Source: Ruegeria sp. SCSIO 43209
GTDB lineage: Bacteria > Pseudomonadota > Alphaproteobacteria > Rhodobacterales > Rhodobacteraceae
DNA: 64,000 nt
NCBI RefSeq assembly: GCF_019904295.1
Contig: NZ_CP065359.1
Location: forward strand, 2,753,001-2,817,000
Reading direction: 5' to 3'
Under the pieces are notes generated by a model. It searched no databases, was not told the origin of the DNA, and saw nothing but the letters and a program-made list of their open reading frames with translations. Shown here piece by piece: positions 53,182-62,062 of the stretch (within the stretch, counting starts at the first letter, position 1; every line of letters starts with the position of its first letter). The position numbers and the translations under genes are program-made.

Positions 53182-53846
53182 TGGGTCTTTTCATAGATCG
53201 CGCGGGCTACGATCGCATCTTCTGTTTTATATTTTGCGAAGCCTCCGCCTTCTACACCATAGCATTTTCGGAATTCGGAGGCTTCCATTTTGGCATCCAG
53301 ATCCGTCGCACTTACGTAACGCCGGAAATGCGGCGCCGCAATTTTCGTTGTGGCTCGGTCCGCCAACGTTCGATATTCGAACGCTACGACATCGCCAGGC
53401 CTGCACCCGCTCCGCAGCGCCCGGATCAGAGCATCCTCTTCATCATCTGTGATCGCATGCAAAAAGAACCGAGCGTAAACGCAAACGGTTTCAGATCGTC
53501 GCTCGGACAACACCCGTTCAACCAATCCATCTTTGAGATTGGTCCGAACAAATTCAAGATCGTCTCCGCCCTGCTTTTGTGCATGCTTTTGCGCTGACGC
53601 AATCGCTGCCTCAGACGCATCCATGCCGGTCACTTTGAACCCGTGTCGCGAAAAGAAAAAACTGTCACGGGCATTCCCACACCCTACGTCAATGACATGT
53701 GACTGCCGATCAATCTCATTTGCCACAAACGCTGCGAATTGCGACGGCAAGGTAAGCTCCCATGACCCTGCCGATTTCGCATAAAACTGGTCCCAAAAGG
53801 CGCGTCGATCTTCTGGAAGTGATTTCTGACGAATATTTTGGTTCAT
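53178..53846 (-). CDS. Class I SAM-dependent methyltransferase
   Basis: 222 aa. Motif I is VIDVGCGNARDSFFFSRHG (about residues 52-70), with the acidic residue of TGMDASEAAI after it and VRTNLKDGLVE downstream, a Methyltransf-type Rossmann fold. AFWDQFYAKSAGSWELTLPS near the N-terminus suggests a small-molecule or glycan acceptor. It is the first gene of a two-gene unit with the LicD-like protein, with overlapping stop/start codons, so the two products probably act in one pathway. Lower GC than flanking ribosomal genes. Confidence 0.85.
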   Translation of the reverse strand: MNQNIRQKSLPEDRRAFWDQFYAKSAGSWELTLPSQFAAFVANEIDRQSHVIDVGCGNARDSFFFSRHGFKVTGMDASEAAIASAQKHAQKQGGDDLEFVRTNLKDGLVERVLSERRSETVCVYARFFLHAITDDEEDALIRALRSGCRPGDVVAFEYRTLADRATTKIAAPHFRRYVSATDLDAKMEASEFRKCYGVEGGGFAKYKTEDAIVARAIYEKTQ

Positions 53847-54090
53847 TGATGGGTATTCTCTAACAGCTACTACACGACAATGGGGGAACTGTGTCAGACC
53901 GCACCCCCTAGTTCAATCGCTTCTTTAGCCACCGCTGCTGAGGCATTGAATCTATGTTTGTGCGTATCGCTGCTTTTTAGTCAGCGTAGCTGTAACCGGG
54001 TTTGAAATTGGCAAAACTTCAAGATTTCAATTGATGTGCAAGCAACCACGCTATCACACAGCTACAGCCTGTTTCTCATGTGGCACGCAA

Positions 54091-54123
54091 TAAAAATCCC
54101 GAGCAGTTCTCACTACCCGGGAT
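54091..54123 (-). terminator. Terminator of rplK-rplA
   Basis: An 8-bp stem (54096-54103 with 54116-54123, one G-U pair) followed on the minus strand by TTTTTATT, 28 bp after the rplA stop. Between it and the methyltransferase start (53847-54090) nothing else was recognised. Confidence 0.82.
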
Positions 54124-54150
54124 CAAGTTCTCACAGCTAAACGCTAAGGC

Positions 54151-54849
54151 TTATTCGCCCGCAGCAGCCGCCACGTCCAGAGTCACACCCGGGCCCATGG
54201 TCGAGCTCAGCGCGATTTTCTTCATATAGGTGCCTTTGGCACCCGACGGTTTGGCCTTCGCAACAGCCGAGATGAAGGCACGGACGTTTTCGACCAGCTT
54301 GGCTTCGTCGAAGGACGCTTTGCCAACACCGGCGTGCACAACGCCGCCTTTTTCCGCCTTGAACTGAACTTCACCACCTTTTGCTGCTTCCACAGCCGCT
54401 TTCACGTCCATGGTCACGGTGCCAACTTTGGGGTTCGGCATCAGGTTGCGGGGGCCCAGAACTTTACCCAAACGACCGACGATCGGCATCATGTCCGGGG
54501 TTGCAATGCAGCGATCAAATTCGATGGTGCCGCCCTGAATGGTTTCCATCAGGTCTTCCGCGCCAACGATATCTGCGCCCGCTTCTTTCGCTTCGTCTGC
54601 CTTGGGGCCACGAGCAAATACAGCAACGCGCATCGCTTTGCCGGTACCGTTCGGAAGGCCAACAACGCCGCGAACCATCTGGTCTGCATGACGAGTGTCA
54701 ACGCCGAGGTTCAGAGCGATTTCGATGGTCTCGTCGAATTTCGAGGTCGCATTGCCTTTGACCAGCGAAACAGCTTCTTCGACCGACAGGTTTTCCTTGC
54801 CAGCGACAGCTTCGCGCGCAGCGCGGGTACGTTTACCGAGTTTTGCCAT
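54151..54849 (-). CDS. rplA: 50S ribosomal protein L1
   Basis: L1, 232 aa, mobile stalk protein that moves deacylated tRNA and in E. coli represses the L11 operon. [59 protein letters not shown] and the C-terminal [14 protein letters not shown] segment are canonical. It lies one base after rplK. Confidence 0.97.
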   Translation of the reverse strand: MAKLGKRTRAAREAVAGKENLSVEEAVSLVKGNATSKFDETIEIALNLGVDTRHADQMVRGVVGLPNGTGKAMRVAVFARGPKADEAKEAGADIVGAEDLMETIQGGTIEFDRCIATPDMMPIVGRLGKVLGPRNLMPNPKVGTVTMDVKAAVEAAKGGEVQFKAEKGGVVHAGVGKASFDEAKLVENVRAFISAVAKAKPSGAKGTYMKKIALSSTMGPGVTLDVAAAAGE

Positions 54850-54850
54850 C

Positions 54851-55300
54851 TTACTTCACCTCGATGCCCATAGAGCGGGCCGAGCCCAGGATGATCTGCA
54901 TTGCGCCTTCGACGTCGTTGGCGTTCAGATCTTTCATTTTGGCTTCGGCGATTTCACGAACCTGCTTCGAGGTCACGGTTGCCACGGTCTCACGACCTGG
55001 GTTTTCCGCACCACGAGGACGGTTCCGCTTGCCAACCGGCTTCAGACCAGCCGCTTTTTTCAGGTAGTAAGACGCGGGCGGCGTCTTGATGTCCATGGTG
55101 AAGGACTTGTCCTGATAGTAGGTGATCACGGTCGGGCACGGAGCGCCGGGCTCCATGTCTGCGGTCTTGGCGTTGAACGCCTTGCAGAATTCCATGATGT
55201 TGATGCCGCGCTGACCCAGCGCCGGACCAACTGGCGGCGACGGGTTCGCCTGACCTGCAGGAACCTGCAGCTTCATTGTACCAGCAAGCTTCTTGGCCAT
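54851..55300 (-). CDS. rplK: 50S ribosomal protein L11
   Basis: L11, 149 aa, at the GTPase-associated centre. [57 protein letters not shown] and the C-terminal [23 protein letters not shown] are canonical. It starts the rplK-rplA unit, which is separated from nusG by two plus-strand genes. A promoter and two palindromes lie upstream. Confidence 0.97.
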   Translation of the reverse strand: MAKKLAGTMKLQVPAGQANPSPPVGPALGQRGINIMEFCKAFNAKTADMEPGAPCPTVITYYQDKSFTMDIKTPPASYYLKKAAGLKPVGKRNRPRGAENPGRETVATVTSKQVREIAEAKMKDLNANDVEGAMQIILGSARSMGIEVK

Positions 55301-55320
55301 TTGGTTTTCCTTTCAACTTA

Positions 55321-55377
55321 GGTGAAACGCGTTTCACCCAGACTATGTTGCGTGGTCCGATCCGGGATCGCGATCCC
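55321..55377. promoter_or_regulatory. Two perfect palindromes in the rplK leader
   Basis: GGTGAAACGCGTTTCACC (55321-55338, 18 bp) and GGGATCGCGATCCC (55364-55377, 14 bp) are both perfect palindromes. They lie between the predicted promoter and the rplK start, so in RNA they could form two hairpins. They might be an L1-responsive leader or a DNA-protein site. Confidence 0.6.
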
Positions 55378-55422
55378 AGCAACCTCCCACGAGAGAATCT
55401 CGCCCGAAGACGATAGGGGCGG

Positions 55423-55451
55423 CACTTACAGCGGAACGGCGGGGTTGGCAA
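55423..55451 (-). promoter_or_regulatory. Predicted promoter of rplK-rplA
   Basis: Minus-strand TTGCCA (55451-55446) and TAAGTG (55428-55423) with a 17-bp spacer, about 125 bp before rplK. The rest of the 381-bp divergent gap up to 55681 contains no gene. Confidence 0.55.
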
Positions 55452-55681
55452 GTCGCCTGCCCTGCTCTCACACATCGAATCAAGCCCCCAAGTGGGTCTT
55501 ATACGCTCACGGCGTACAGATCGTTACTAACAAGGTGCGACTGACAACTCTTAAGAAATTAATATCAATGCAGAATCTGCGCGGTGGTTGCGGGATGGTC
55601 GGGTTTCCGCCACCCCCCTCACCTCAATACTCGCAGCTGTGCTATACTCGACGAAATTAGTATTTTTGGTGGAGGTTAATT

Positions 55682-56923
55682 ATGATCATTCGTTTATTAA
55701 TAACAGTTGGCATCGCGCTGTCATTTGCGGCGTCTTCTCCTCAGACCGCGCGGGCCGATGCTGGCGAGATACTGGGCGGTGCTGTGGTTGGTGGCGTCAT
55801 CGGCTACGCTATCGGCCGGGATCAGCAGAGAAAACAGCAAGCCCGGACGAGGTCAACAACAACACGCACCTATCGCCCCGGAATTCCGTCGACCACACAA
55901 GGGGCGCAAACCCAGACCGCGCTCAACTATTTCGGCTACAATGCGGGTCGCGTTGATGGTCAAGTCGGTCGTGGCACACGGTCTGCGATCGAACGCTATC
56001 AGGTCTCGATGGGCTACCCCGTGAATGGCTATGACTTCCAGCCCTATCAGCGCGACTTCCTGATGCAGGCCTATTACTGGGCGACAAGCGGCGGTCAGAC
56101 GACAACTCAACTCGCAGGCCAACCGCTTTTGATGGAATACCGCCGGCAGATACAAACCGGCTCTGCCCTGGCTGCCGCCCCTCAGGCACCAGCACAAGCC
56201 CCAGCAACCACGATTCCGGTTGTGGTTCCTCAAGCTCAGGAACCAGAGCCCGAGGCCAATACAACTGAAACCGCCTCTGCCAGCCTGCCAAGCCTGTTTT
56301 CCGGCGGGACCGGCGGCCCATCGCTGGCCAATCGGTGTAGCGGGGTGATGCTGCAGACCTCGACAAACGGGGGCTACACGACGCTGTCAAATATGACGGA
56401 TGCCGATTTTGCCCTCAGCGAACAGTTCTGCCTTGCTCGCAGCTATGCAATGGCGCGTGGCGAAGATCTGATGGCGGATATCCAGGGGCTGACGCCGGAT
56501 CAGGTGAGCGCACAATGCGACTCGTACGGCGAAATGTTGGCACCGCAAGTTGATGCGCTTTCGATCAGCTCGAAGGCAGAAGCTGAAACCCAGGTACGCA
56601 AGCTTGCGCTGGACTCGGGCCTCAGCCCCGCTGATCTTGCAGCGACAAGCAAGGTCTGCCTGTCGATGGGCTACCGTCAGGACAACATGGACACGGCAGT
56701 CGGTTCTGCATTGATGCTAGTCGCGATGGGTGAGCCTGCCTATGGAGAGTTGATCGGCCACCATCTGCGCGAAGGCTTCGGTGTGCAACAGCGTCGCGAT
56801 CTTGCTATGCAGTGGTATGATGCCAGCCTTTCGGCACTGGATGCCGGTTCGCAAGCCGTCTTCCTGCCGTCCCAGACCGACCGCCCGCAACTGTTGCGTG
56901 CGGCTATGGTTCAAGCGCAGTAA
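55682..56923 (+). CDS. Secreted protein with glycine zipper and peptidoglycan-binding-like repeat
   Basis: 413 aa. A signal peptide (LLITVGIALSFAASSPQTARA) is followed by a glycine-zipper segment (AGEILGGAVVGGVIGYAIGR, about residues 27-46), which often inserts in or oligomerises at membranes. TQTALNYFGYNAGRVDGQVGRGTRSAIERYQVSMGY (about 77-112) is a PG_binding_1-type repeat. A Pro/Ala/Gln linker leads to a helical C-terminal domain with scattered Cys residues, not recognised. Probably periplasmic and cell-wall associated. ATG preceded by GGTGGAGG. It has its own terminator before the adenylate cyclase gene. Confidence 0.8.
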   Translation: MIIRLLITVGIALSFAASSPQTARADAGEILGGAVVGGVIGYAIGRDQQRKQQARTRSTTTRTYRPGIPSTTQGAQTQTALNYFGYNAGRVDGQVGRGTRSAIERYQVSMGYPVNGYDFQPYQRDFLMQAYYWATSGGQTTTQLAGQPLLMEYRRQIQTGSALAAAPQAPAQAPATTIPVVVPQAQEPEPEANTTETASASLPSLFSGGTGGPSLANRCSGVMLQTSTNGGYTTLSNMTDADFALSEQFCLARSYAMARGEDLMADIQGLTPDQVSAQCDSYGEMLAPQVDALSISSKAEAETQVRKLALDSGLSPADLAATSKVCLSMGYRQDNMDTAVGSALMLVAMGEPAYGELIGHHLREGFGVQQRRDLAMQWYDASLSALDAGSQAVFLPSQTDRPQLLRAAMVQAQ

Positions 56924-56967
56924 GTCGCGCACTCAGTCGTTTCAGCCACTGCGAGGCTGATACAAAT

Positions 56968-56999
56968 AACGCCGCGGTGTCAGTTTGCATCGCGGCGTT
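56968..56999 (+). terminator. Hairpin terminator after the peptidoglycan-binding protein gene
   Basis: A stem of up to 12 bp (56968-56979 with 56988-56999) with 8-nt loop, followed by a weak T-rich stretch (TTCTAT). It lies 45 bp past the stop and 20 bp before the cyclase start, so it may only attenuate. Confidence 0.5.
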
Positions 57000-57018
57000 C
57001 TATATTGAGGGTGCCATT

Positions 57019-58206
57019 ATGCCGACCCCACCGGAACCGATCTCAAAACATGACAAGATCGACGCTTTGATCGAGTGGATGGTTGACGGTGCCCGCCCAG
57101 CTGGAAATGCGGTCGATATCATCGAAGGTATCTGCACCCGTCTGCTGGATGCCGGTGTCGCCATCGACCGGTTCGGTTTGTTCATCTGGACGCTGCATCC
57201 CAATCTGATGGGTCGACGTTTCCTGTGGAAAGCGGGCGCTGGAGTCGACCGGGTCGACGCGCCGTCTCAATTGTTCACCGAGGCGATCTACACCGATAAC
57301 CCCCTGCCGCATGTGATCGAGCGTCAGCAATCCATCCGCCGCCACCTGGAAGACCCCAACTGCCCCGAGGATTACATCATTGTCGGCGAATTGCGCGAGC
57401 AGGGCTTCACCGATTACCTGGCGCAACCGCTGATCTATCTCAACGGCGATACCCATGTCTGCACCTGGTCAAGTGCCACGCCCGGTGGGTTTTCAGAGAG
57501 TGATCTGGCGATCCTGAACCGGGTTCGCGGTCCGCTCGCCCGCCTGACCGAGACCTATATGTTACGGCTCGACGCGACCTACCTGCTGTCGACCTATGTC
57601 GGCCGCAACAGTGGTGCACACATTCTGGACGGTAAAATACATCGCGGTGATGGCAGCAAAATCGAGGCCGTTATCCTGTTTGCGGATCTCAAGGGATTTA
57701 CCCGCCTTTCGAATTCGGTTTCCGGCGATACGCTGGTCCGGCTGCTGAATGACACGTTTGATTGCCTTGTCCCGTCGGTCATGGACCACGGCGGAGAGCT
57801 TCTGAAGTTCATGGGCGACGGCTTTTTTGCCATCTTCCCAACCAGCACGGATCTTCCGCCAAAGGTGCAGATTCAGGCCGCCATCGCAGCGGTGCGCGAG
57901 GGTGTGGCGTCGCTGGCCGAGGCCGATTTCCAGCATAAGCTTGGCGTGCGCACTGCAATTCATCATGGTCGCTTCCACTATGGAAATGTAGGTGGTGGGG
58001 ATCGGCTGGATTTCACGGCCATCGGTCCCGACGTCAATTTGGCGGCTAGACTTGTAGCGGCGGCCACAGACTTGGATTGCGACCATGTCCTTTCGGATAC
58101 AGCCGCAGCATTTCTCCCGAAACTCTGCGAACCGGTCGGAACTGTATCACTTAAAGGTTTTGGTGAGGATCAAACTGTCTGGCAGATGAGCACGCCCCAA
58201 ACGTAA
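57019..58206 (+). CDS. Class III adenylate/guanylate cyclase
   Basis: 395 aa from the ATG at 57019, which has GAGGG 7 nt upstream. The N-terminal half (about 1-200) is a soluble sensor-like region containing HVIERQQSIRRHL; its ligand is unknown. The C-terminal cyclase domain (about 215-390) shows the metal Asp in ILFADLKGFTRL, the Lys in LLKFMGDGFFAIF, and the transition-state Asn/Arg in IGPDVNLAARLVAA. It lacks membrane helices. Nucleotide preference is not certain; the Lys supports ATP. It sits between the peptidoglycan-binding gene and nusG, convergent with nusG. Confidence 0.88.
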   Translation: MPTPPEPISKHDKIDALIEWMVDGARPAGNAVDIIEGICTRLLDAGVAIDRFGLFIWTLHPNLMGRRFLWKAGAGVDRVDAPSQLFTEAIYTDNPLPHVIERQQSIRRHLEDPNCPEDYIIVGELREQGFTDYLAQPLIYLNGDTHVCTWSSATPGGFSESDLAILNRVRGPLARLTETYMLRLDATYLLSTYVGRNSGAHILDGKIHRGDGSKIEAVILFADLKGFTRLSNSVSGDTLVRLLNDTFDCLVPSVMDHGGELLKFMGDGFFAIFPTSTDLPPKVQIQAAIAAVREGVASLAEADFQHKLGVRTAIHHGRFHYGNVGGGDRLDFTAIGPDVNLAARLVAAATDLDCDHVLSDTAAAFLPKLCEPVGTVSLKGFGEDQTVWQMSTPQT

Positions 58207-58228
58207 AAAGGGTGCCCATAAGGCACCC
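58205..58228 (-). terminator. Terminator of secE-nusG
   Basis: A 7-bp stem (58210-58216 with 58222-58228, 5-nt loop) followed on the minus strand by TTTTTACG, 26 bp after the nusG stop. It ends the transcript before rplK and abuts the stop of the convergent cyclase gene. Confidence 0.78.
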
Positions 58229-58253
58229 CAAACGATGGTTCGATGGAAACCAA

Positions 58254-58787
58254 TCAGCTCTGCTTGGTGACCTGCGTAAAGTCCAGCTCGACCGGTGTTT
58301 CTCGGCCAAAGATCGAAACCGAAACTTTCAGTTTCTGGTTCTCGTCGTCCACACCTTCGACCATGCCGTCGAAATCCTCGAACGGGCCGTCGTTGACCTT
58401 GACCTTCTCGCCGACCTCGAAGCTGATCATCAGCTTGGGCGCTTCTTCACCTTCCTGAACGCGGTTGAGGATCTGGTTCACCTCGGCGTCGCGCATCGGC
58501 ATCGGGCGGCCCTGAGGGCCCAGGAAGCCGGTAACGCGATTGATCGAGTTGATCAGGTGATAGCCCTGATCCGACATTTCCATGTGTACCAGCACGTAAC
58601 CCGGCATAAAGCGACGTTCGGTGGTGACCTTCTTGCCCCGGCGCACTTCGATCACCTCTTCGGTGGGCACCAGAACCTCGTCGATATCGTCTTCAAGGCC
58701 CTGCTCAGCCACCGACGTGCGGATCTGCTCTGCGATCTTCTTTTCGAAATTCGAAAGAACGCTGACCGAATACCACCGTTTCGCCAT
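58254..58787 (-). CDS. nusG: Transcription termination/antitermination protein NusG
   Basis: RNA-polymerase elongation factor that couples transcription and translation, 177 aa from the ATG at 58787 ([21 protein letters not shown]); upstream codons in frame are not family-like. The NGN domain covers residues 1-115 ([21 protein letters not shown]), and the KOW domain is [23 protein letters not shown]. Follows secE, with a 192-bp spacer. Confidence 0.95.
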   Translation of the reverse strand: MAKRWYSVSVLSNFEKKIAEQIRTSVAEQGLEDDIDEVLVPTEEVIEVRRGKKVTTERRFMPGYVLVHMEMSDQGYHLINSINRVTGFLGPQGRPMPMRDAEVNQILNRVQEGEEAPKLMISFEVGEKVKVNDGPFEDFDGMVEGVDDENQKLKVSVSIFGRETPVELDFTQVTKQS

Positions 58788-58979
58788 GAACCTGTCGTCC
58801 TTGTTTGCCTTTGGGCTGCGACGCATCGCGCCCTTCGTTGAAATCCTATTGCGTCACCCGGAATAAAAAGCGGCGCGCAGCCCGATTCGCCGCACGCCCA
58901 TTCCGAATAGTCATGTCACCTACTCTGACATCGCAAGCTGTGCAAGGGGGCAGTCGCGTTTCAGCTTGCCCAAACCGGC

Positions 58980-59177
58980 TTAGCTAAACGCGCCGAGTAC
59001 CAGTTGCAGACCGCCGCGAATGCCCAGATCAACCAGCGCAAAGAACACAGCCGTCAGCGCAGCCATGATGAACACCATGACCGTGGTCAACAGAACCTCA
59101 CGACGGGTCGGCCAGACGACCTTTGCGACTTCGGCGCGGACCTGCTGAATGAACTGGATCGGGTTTAAGGTTGCCAT
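58980..59177 (-). CDS. secE: Preprotein translocase subunit SecE
   Basis: Short single-helix SecE, 65 aa, which clamps SecY. PIQFIQQVRAEVAKVVWPTRREVLLTTVMVF carries the conserved amphipathic helix and KVVWPTR motif, followed by the transmembrane segment. It precedes nusG, as is general. No tRNA-Trp gene is found just upstream, although that arrangement is common. Confidence 0.96.
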   Translation of the reverse strand: MATLNPIQFIQQVRAEVAKVVWPTRREVLLTTVMVFIMAALTAVFFALVDLGIRGGLQLVLGAFS

Positions 59178-59210
59178 GAGGCTACAATCTCTCTTCTAGC
59201 GGATGGGCCG

Positions 59211-59239
59211 GACATAGCCGGGCATTGCGGCAATTTCAA
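59211..59239 (-). promoter_or_regulatory. Predicted promoter of secE-nusG
   Basis: Minus-strand TTGAAA (59239-59234) and TATGTC (59216-59211) with a 17-bp spacer, 33 bp before secE. It lies right behind the ccoS stop. Confidence 0.6.
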
Positions 59240-59257
59240 GGGCTGTTGACGCCTCTG

Positions 59258-59416
59258 TCAGGGCTTGGGCTTGTCATCCCATTCGTCGCTTAGGATACGG
59301 CGCGCATCGCCTTCCGGATCCTCATATTGGTTCGAGCGGACCGTGTAGATAAACGCAACCAAGCCAACCCCGCCCAAAAGCAGGGAAATCGGGATCAGAT
59401 AGGCAAGCACTTCCAT
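59258..59416 (-). CDS. ccoS: cbb3 oxidase assembly protein CcoS
   Basis: 52-aa single-helix membrane protein. The minus strand reads MEVLAYLIPISLLLGGVGLV, then AFIYTVRSNQYEDPEGDARRI, the helix plus QYEDPEGDA typical of CcoS. Needed for cofactor insertion into cbb3 oxidase (family knowledge). It starts 5 bp after the ccoI stop and ends the ccoGHIS operon. Confidence 0.93.
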   Translation of the reverse strand: MEVLAYLIPISLLLGGVGLVAFIYTVRSNQYEDPEGDARRILSDEWDDKPKP

Positions 59417-59421
59417 CAGAG

Positions 59422-61599
59422 TTACCTCAGCCGCAAGGCGTTCAACGACACGGTAATCGACGAGGTCGACATCGCCAATGCCGCAATAAGGGGTGTCGCC
59501 AACCCGGCAACGGCCAGCGGGACCGCGATGATGTTATAGACAGTGGCGATCCGGAAATTCTCGCGAATCCGACGGGTCGCCCTGACGGCTGTATCGCAAG
59601 CCTCAGCGATTGGGGACAGATCATTGCCCAGTAGCACGATATCCGACGCCACCCGCGCGGCATCCAAGGCGCTGGCCGGAGAAATCGACACATGCGCCGC
59701 CGCCAATGCCGCCGTATCGTTCAGCCCATCGCCGACCATCAGAACGTGCCGACCCTGATCACTCAGCTGCTGCACCTTGGCGGCTTTGTCTTGAGGCAAG
59801 GCCTGGGCGATCCAGTTCTCAATGCCAAGCTTGCCCGCCAAGGCCTGAACCGCGCCTTGCGTATCGCCGGAAATCAGGATGACGTCTTTGCCAGCAGCGC
59901 GGAAAGCCGCAATCGCCTCGGCAGCGCCTGCGCGCAGACTGTCGGTAAAAGTAAAGCGCGATGGCGTCTGCGATCCAATTGCGAGCCAGGCTGCGGTCTG
60001 CTCACCATCTTCGCCGCCGACCCAGGCCGCTCGACCCAGCCGGACCTGCTGATCACGGTAAACACCCTCTGTGCCATATCCCGGCACCTCAACAACATCG
60101 TGCAACTTGGCAGGCTTGATCCCGGCCTCACGCGCAGCCTTTGCAAGGGCAAGAGACAAGGGGTGCGAAGACGCTTCGGCCAATGCCAGAGCCACTTGCA
60201 AATCGGTACGCGAATGATCACCAAGGTTGGTCAACTCAGGCGCACCGGATGTGAGGGTTCCGGTCTTATCGAACACCACCGTATCCACTTCGGCCAACCG
60301 TTCTAACGCGGTCGCGTGTTTGATCAGCATGCCACTGCGGAACAATCGGCCTGATGCTGCAGTGGTTACCGCCGGCACTGCCAAGCCCAGCGCGCAGGGA
60401 CATGTGATGATCAAAACCGCCGCAGCGATATTCAGCGCCGTCCGGATATCGCCCGAATAAATATACCATCCTAAGAAGCTGAGCGCGGACAGTATATGCA
60501 CCCCCGGCGCATAAAGCTTGGCCGCCTTGTCTGCCAGCGAGGTATACCGTGATCGGCCCGATTCAGCGATGGCTACCAGATCCGCCATACGGTGCAGCGA
60601 GGTATCTTCCCCGACTGCCGTCGCACGGATGGTCAGAGGGCCGGTCAGGTTAACCTCACCAGCACTGACGTTCAGCCCGGCCTCGGCAAAGACCGGGAGG
60701 GTTTCCCCGGTCAGCAGCGACCGGTCCAACTCGGACTGGCCCGAGATGATTTCGCCATCCACTGGCATACGCCCTCCGGGGCGCATCAGAATCAGATCAC
60801 CCACGTTAAGGCTCGCCACCGCCACTTCCGCTTCGGTCCCATCCACTAGCCGGATGGCGCGCGGGACCTCCAGCGCGGTTAGTTCTTCGGCAGCCGAACG
60901 TGCCGCGGCACGGGTGCGATAGTCCAAATACCTGCCCGCTAGCAGGAAGAATGTCAGGGTCAAAGCCGCGTCGAAATAAGCATGTTCACCGCTGAGTGCA
61001 GTTTCCCAAAGCGACGTGACCAGAGCCAGCAGTATCGCCAAAACAATCGGCACATCCATATTCAACCGGCGTACGCGCAGCGCGCTCCAGGCGTTGGAAA
61101 AGAAAGGCTGGGCCGAGAATGCGATTGCAGGCAGCGCAATCGCCGCCGATATCCAATGGAACATGTCGCGCGTCGCATCGGTGGCGCCGGACCAGACCGA
61201 CACCGATAACAGCATCACGTTCATCGAAGCAAAACCCGCCACTGCCAACCGCATCAGCAGATCGCGCCCGGTCTTATCGGTTTGCGTAGCCGAAAGCGCA
61301 CCCGGATCCAGTTCGTGGGCTTCAAAGCCAGCGCGCTCCAACACCGGGATCAGATCATCGGCGCGCGTATCCGGTGCCGCCTTGATCATCGCGCGTTTCA
61401 GCGTGAGATTGACCCGCGCGTCTTCAACGCCGGGATGGGCATTCAACTCACGCTCGACCGTAGAGATGCAGGCCGAGCAGTGGATGCCCGGCAGCGACAG
61501 CGCGATCTGCACATCCTCTGGGATTGGCCGCGCCGCTTCCGCCGGGGCTGCGATGCAGCCAGGACAGGCTGCCCGAGATGGAGTGGCTTGCGCAACCAT
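59422..61599 (-). CDS. ccoI: Copper-translocating P-type ATPase CcoI
   Basis: P1B-type ATPase that delivers copper for cbb3 oxidase assembly, 725 aa. An N-terminal CPGC pair precedes a heavy-metal-binding domain with GIHCSACIS (about residues 38-46). The ion-path motif is TCPCALGLAVP, the phosphorylated Asp is in DKTGTLTSG, the HP motif is SSHPLSLAL and the hinge is GDGLNDTAAL. About eight membrane helices. It is 2 bp after ccoH and 5 bp before ccoS. Confidence 0.95.
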   Translation of the reverse strand: MVAQATPSRAACPGCIAAPAEAARPIPEDVQIALSLPGIHCSACISTVERELNAHPGVEDARVNLTLKRAMIKAAPDTRADDLIPVLERAGFEAHELDPGALSATQTDKTGRDLLMRLAVAGFASMNVMLLSVSVWSGATDATRDMFHWISAAIALPAIAFSAQPFFSNAWSALRVRRLNMDVPIVLAILLALVTSLWETALSGEHAYFDAALTLTFFLLAGRYLDYRTRAAARSAAEELTALEVPRAIRLVDGTEAEVAVASLNVGDLILMRPGGRMPVDGEIISGQSELDRSLLTGETLPVFAEAGLNVSAGEVNLTGPLTIRATAVGEDTSLHRMADLVAIAESGRSRYTSLADKAAKLYAPGVHILSALSFLGWYIYSGDIRTALNIAAAVLIITCPCALGLAVPAVTTAASGRLFRSGMLIKHATALERLAEVDTVVFDKTGTLTSGAPELTNLGDHSRTDLQVALALAEASSHPLSLALAKAAREAGIKPAKLHDVVEVPGYGTEGVYRDQQVRLGRAAWVGGEDGEQTAAWLAIGSQTPSRFTFTDSLRAGAAEAIAAFRAAGKDVILISGDTQGAVQALAGKLGIENWIAQALPQDKAAKVQQLSDQGRHVLMVGDGLNDTAALAAAHVSISPASALDAARVASDIVLLGNDLSPIAEACDTAVRATRRIRENFRIATVYNIIAVPLAVAGLATPLIAALAMSTSSITVSLNALRLR

Positions 61600-61601
61600 C
61601 T

Positions 61602-62060
61602 CTAACCTTTCACATACAGGGGCACACGTTGCGCGAACTCGGCACCATCTTTTGCTTTGGCCACAAGGCGAATGTTCCAGTTCCCTTCGCCCAGGGCAGC
61701 CGGAGCGGCATAGGCGATGCCATCAAAAGTAAAGTCCGGCGAGAAGTCTTCCTTCACATGGGTGGCGCGCCCCACCACGGCCTGCAGATCTGCCACTTCA
61801 ACAGGGGAACCGGTCTGATCGGTTATGTATAGCACCAGCAGCCCTCCGGTCAGCTCGGCCTTGATGTTCCAACCCAGGGCCTGCTGTTCCTTCAAACGTT
61901 CATTGAACTCCTGGCTGGCTACATAGGAGTTCTTCACCTCAAGCCCCGGAAAGGTCTTGATTGCACTATAAGCCAAGACAAGGTTCACCGCGATGATCAC
62001 GCCAAAGGCCGCGACAAATACCGCCAATGCGTGTTTGCCTGTGAATTGACGTTCTGCCAT
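61602..62060 (-). CDS. ccoH: cbb3 oxidase assembly protein CcoH/FixH
   Basis: 152-aa membrane-anchored protein: one N-terminal helix (HALAVFVAAFGVIIAVNLVLAYSA) and a periplasmic FixH domain with NSYVASQEFNERLKEQQALGWN and GEGNWNIRLVAKAKDG. Required for stable CcoNOP assembly in other bacteria. It is 2 bp after ccoG and 2 bp before ccoI, so tightly coupled. Confidence 0.93.
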   Translation of the reverse strand: MAERQFTGKHALAVFVAAFGVIIAVNLVLAYSAIKTFPGLEVKNSYVASQEFNERLKEQQALGWNIKAELTGGLLVLYITDQTGSPVEVADLQAVVGRATHVKEDFSPDFTFDGIAYAAPAALGEGNWNIRLVAKAKDGAEFAQRVPLYVKG

Positions 62061-62062
62061 TC

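Noticed and set aside
59178..59257. Possible tRNA-Trp gene upstream of secE, as found in many bacteria
   Set aside because: The 80-bp gap has no cloverleaf or T-arm consensus and is occupied by a promoter.
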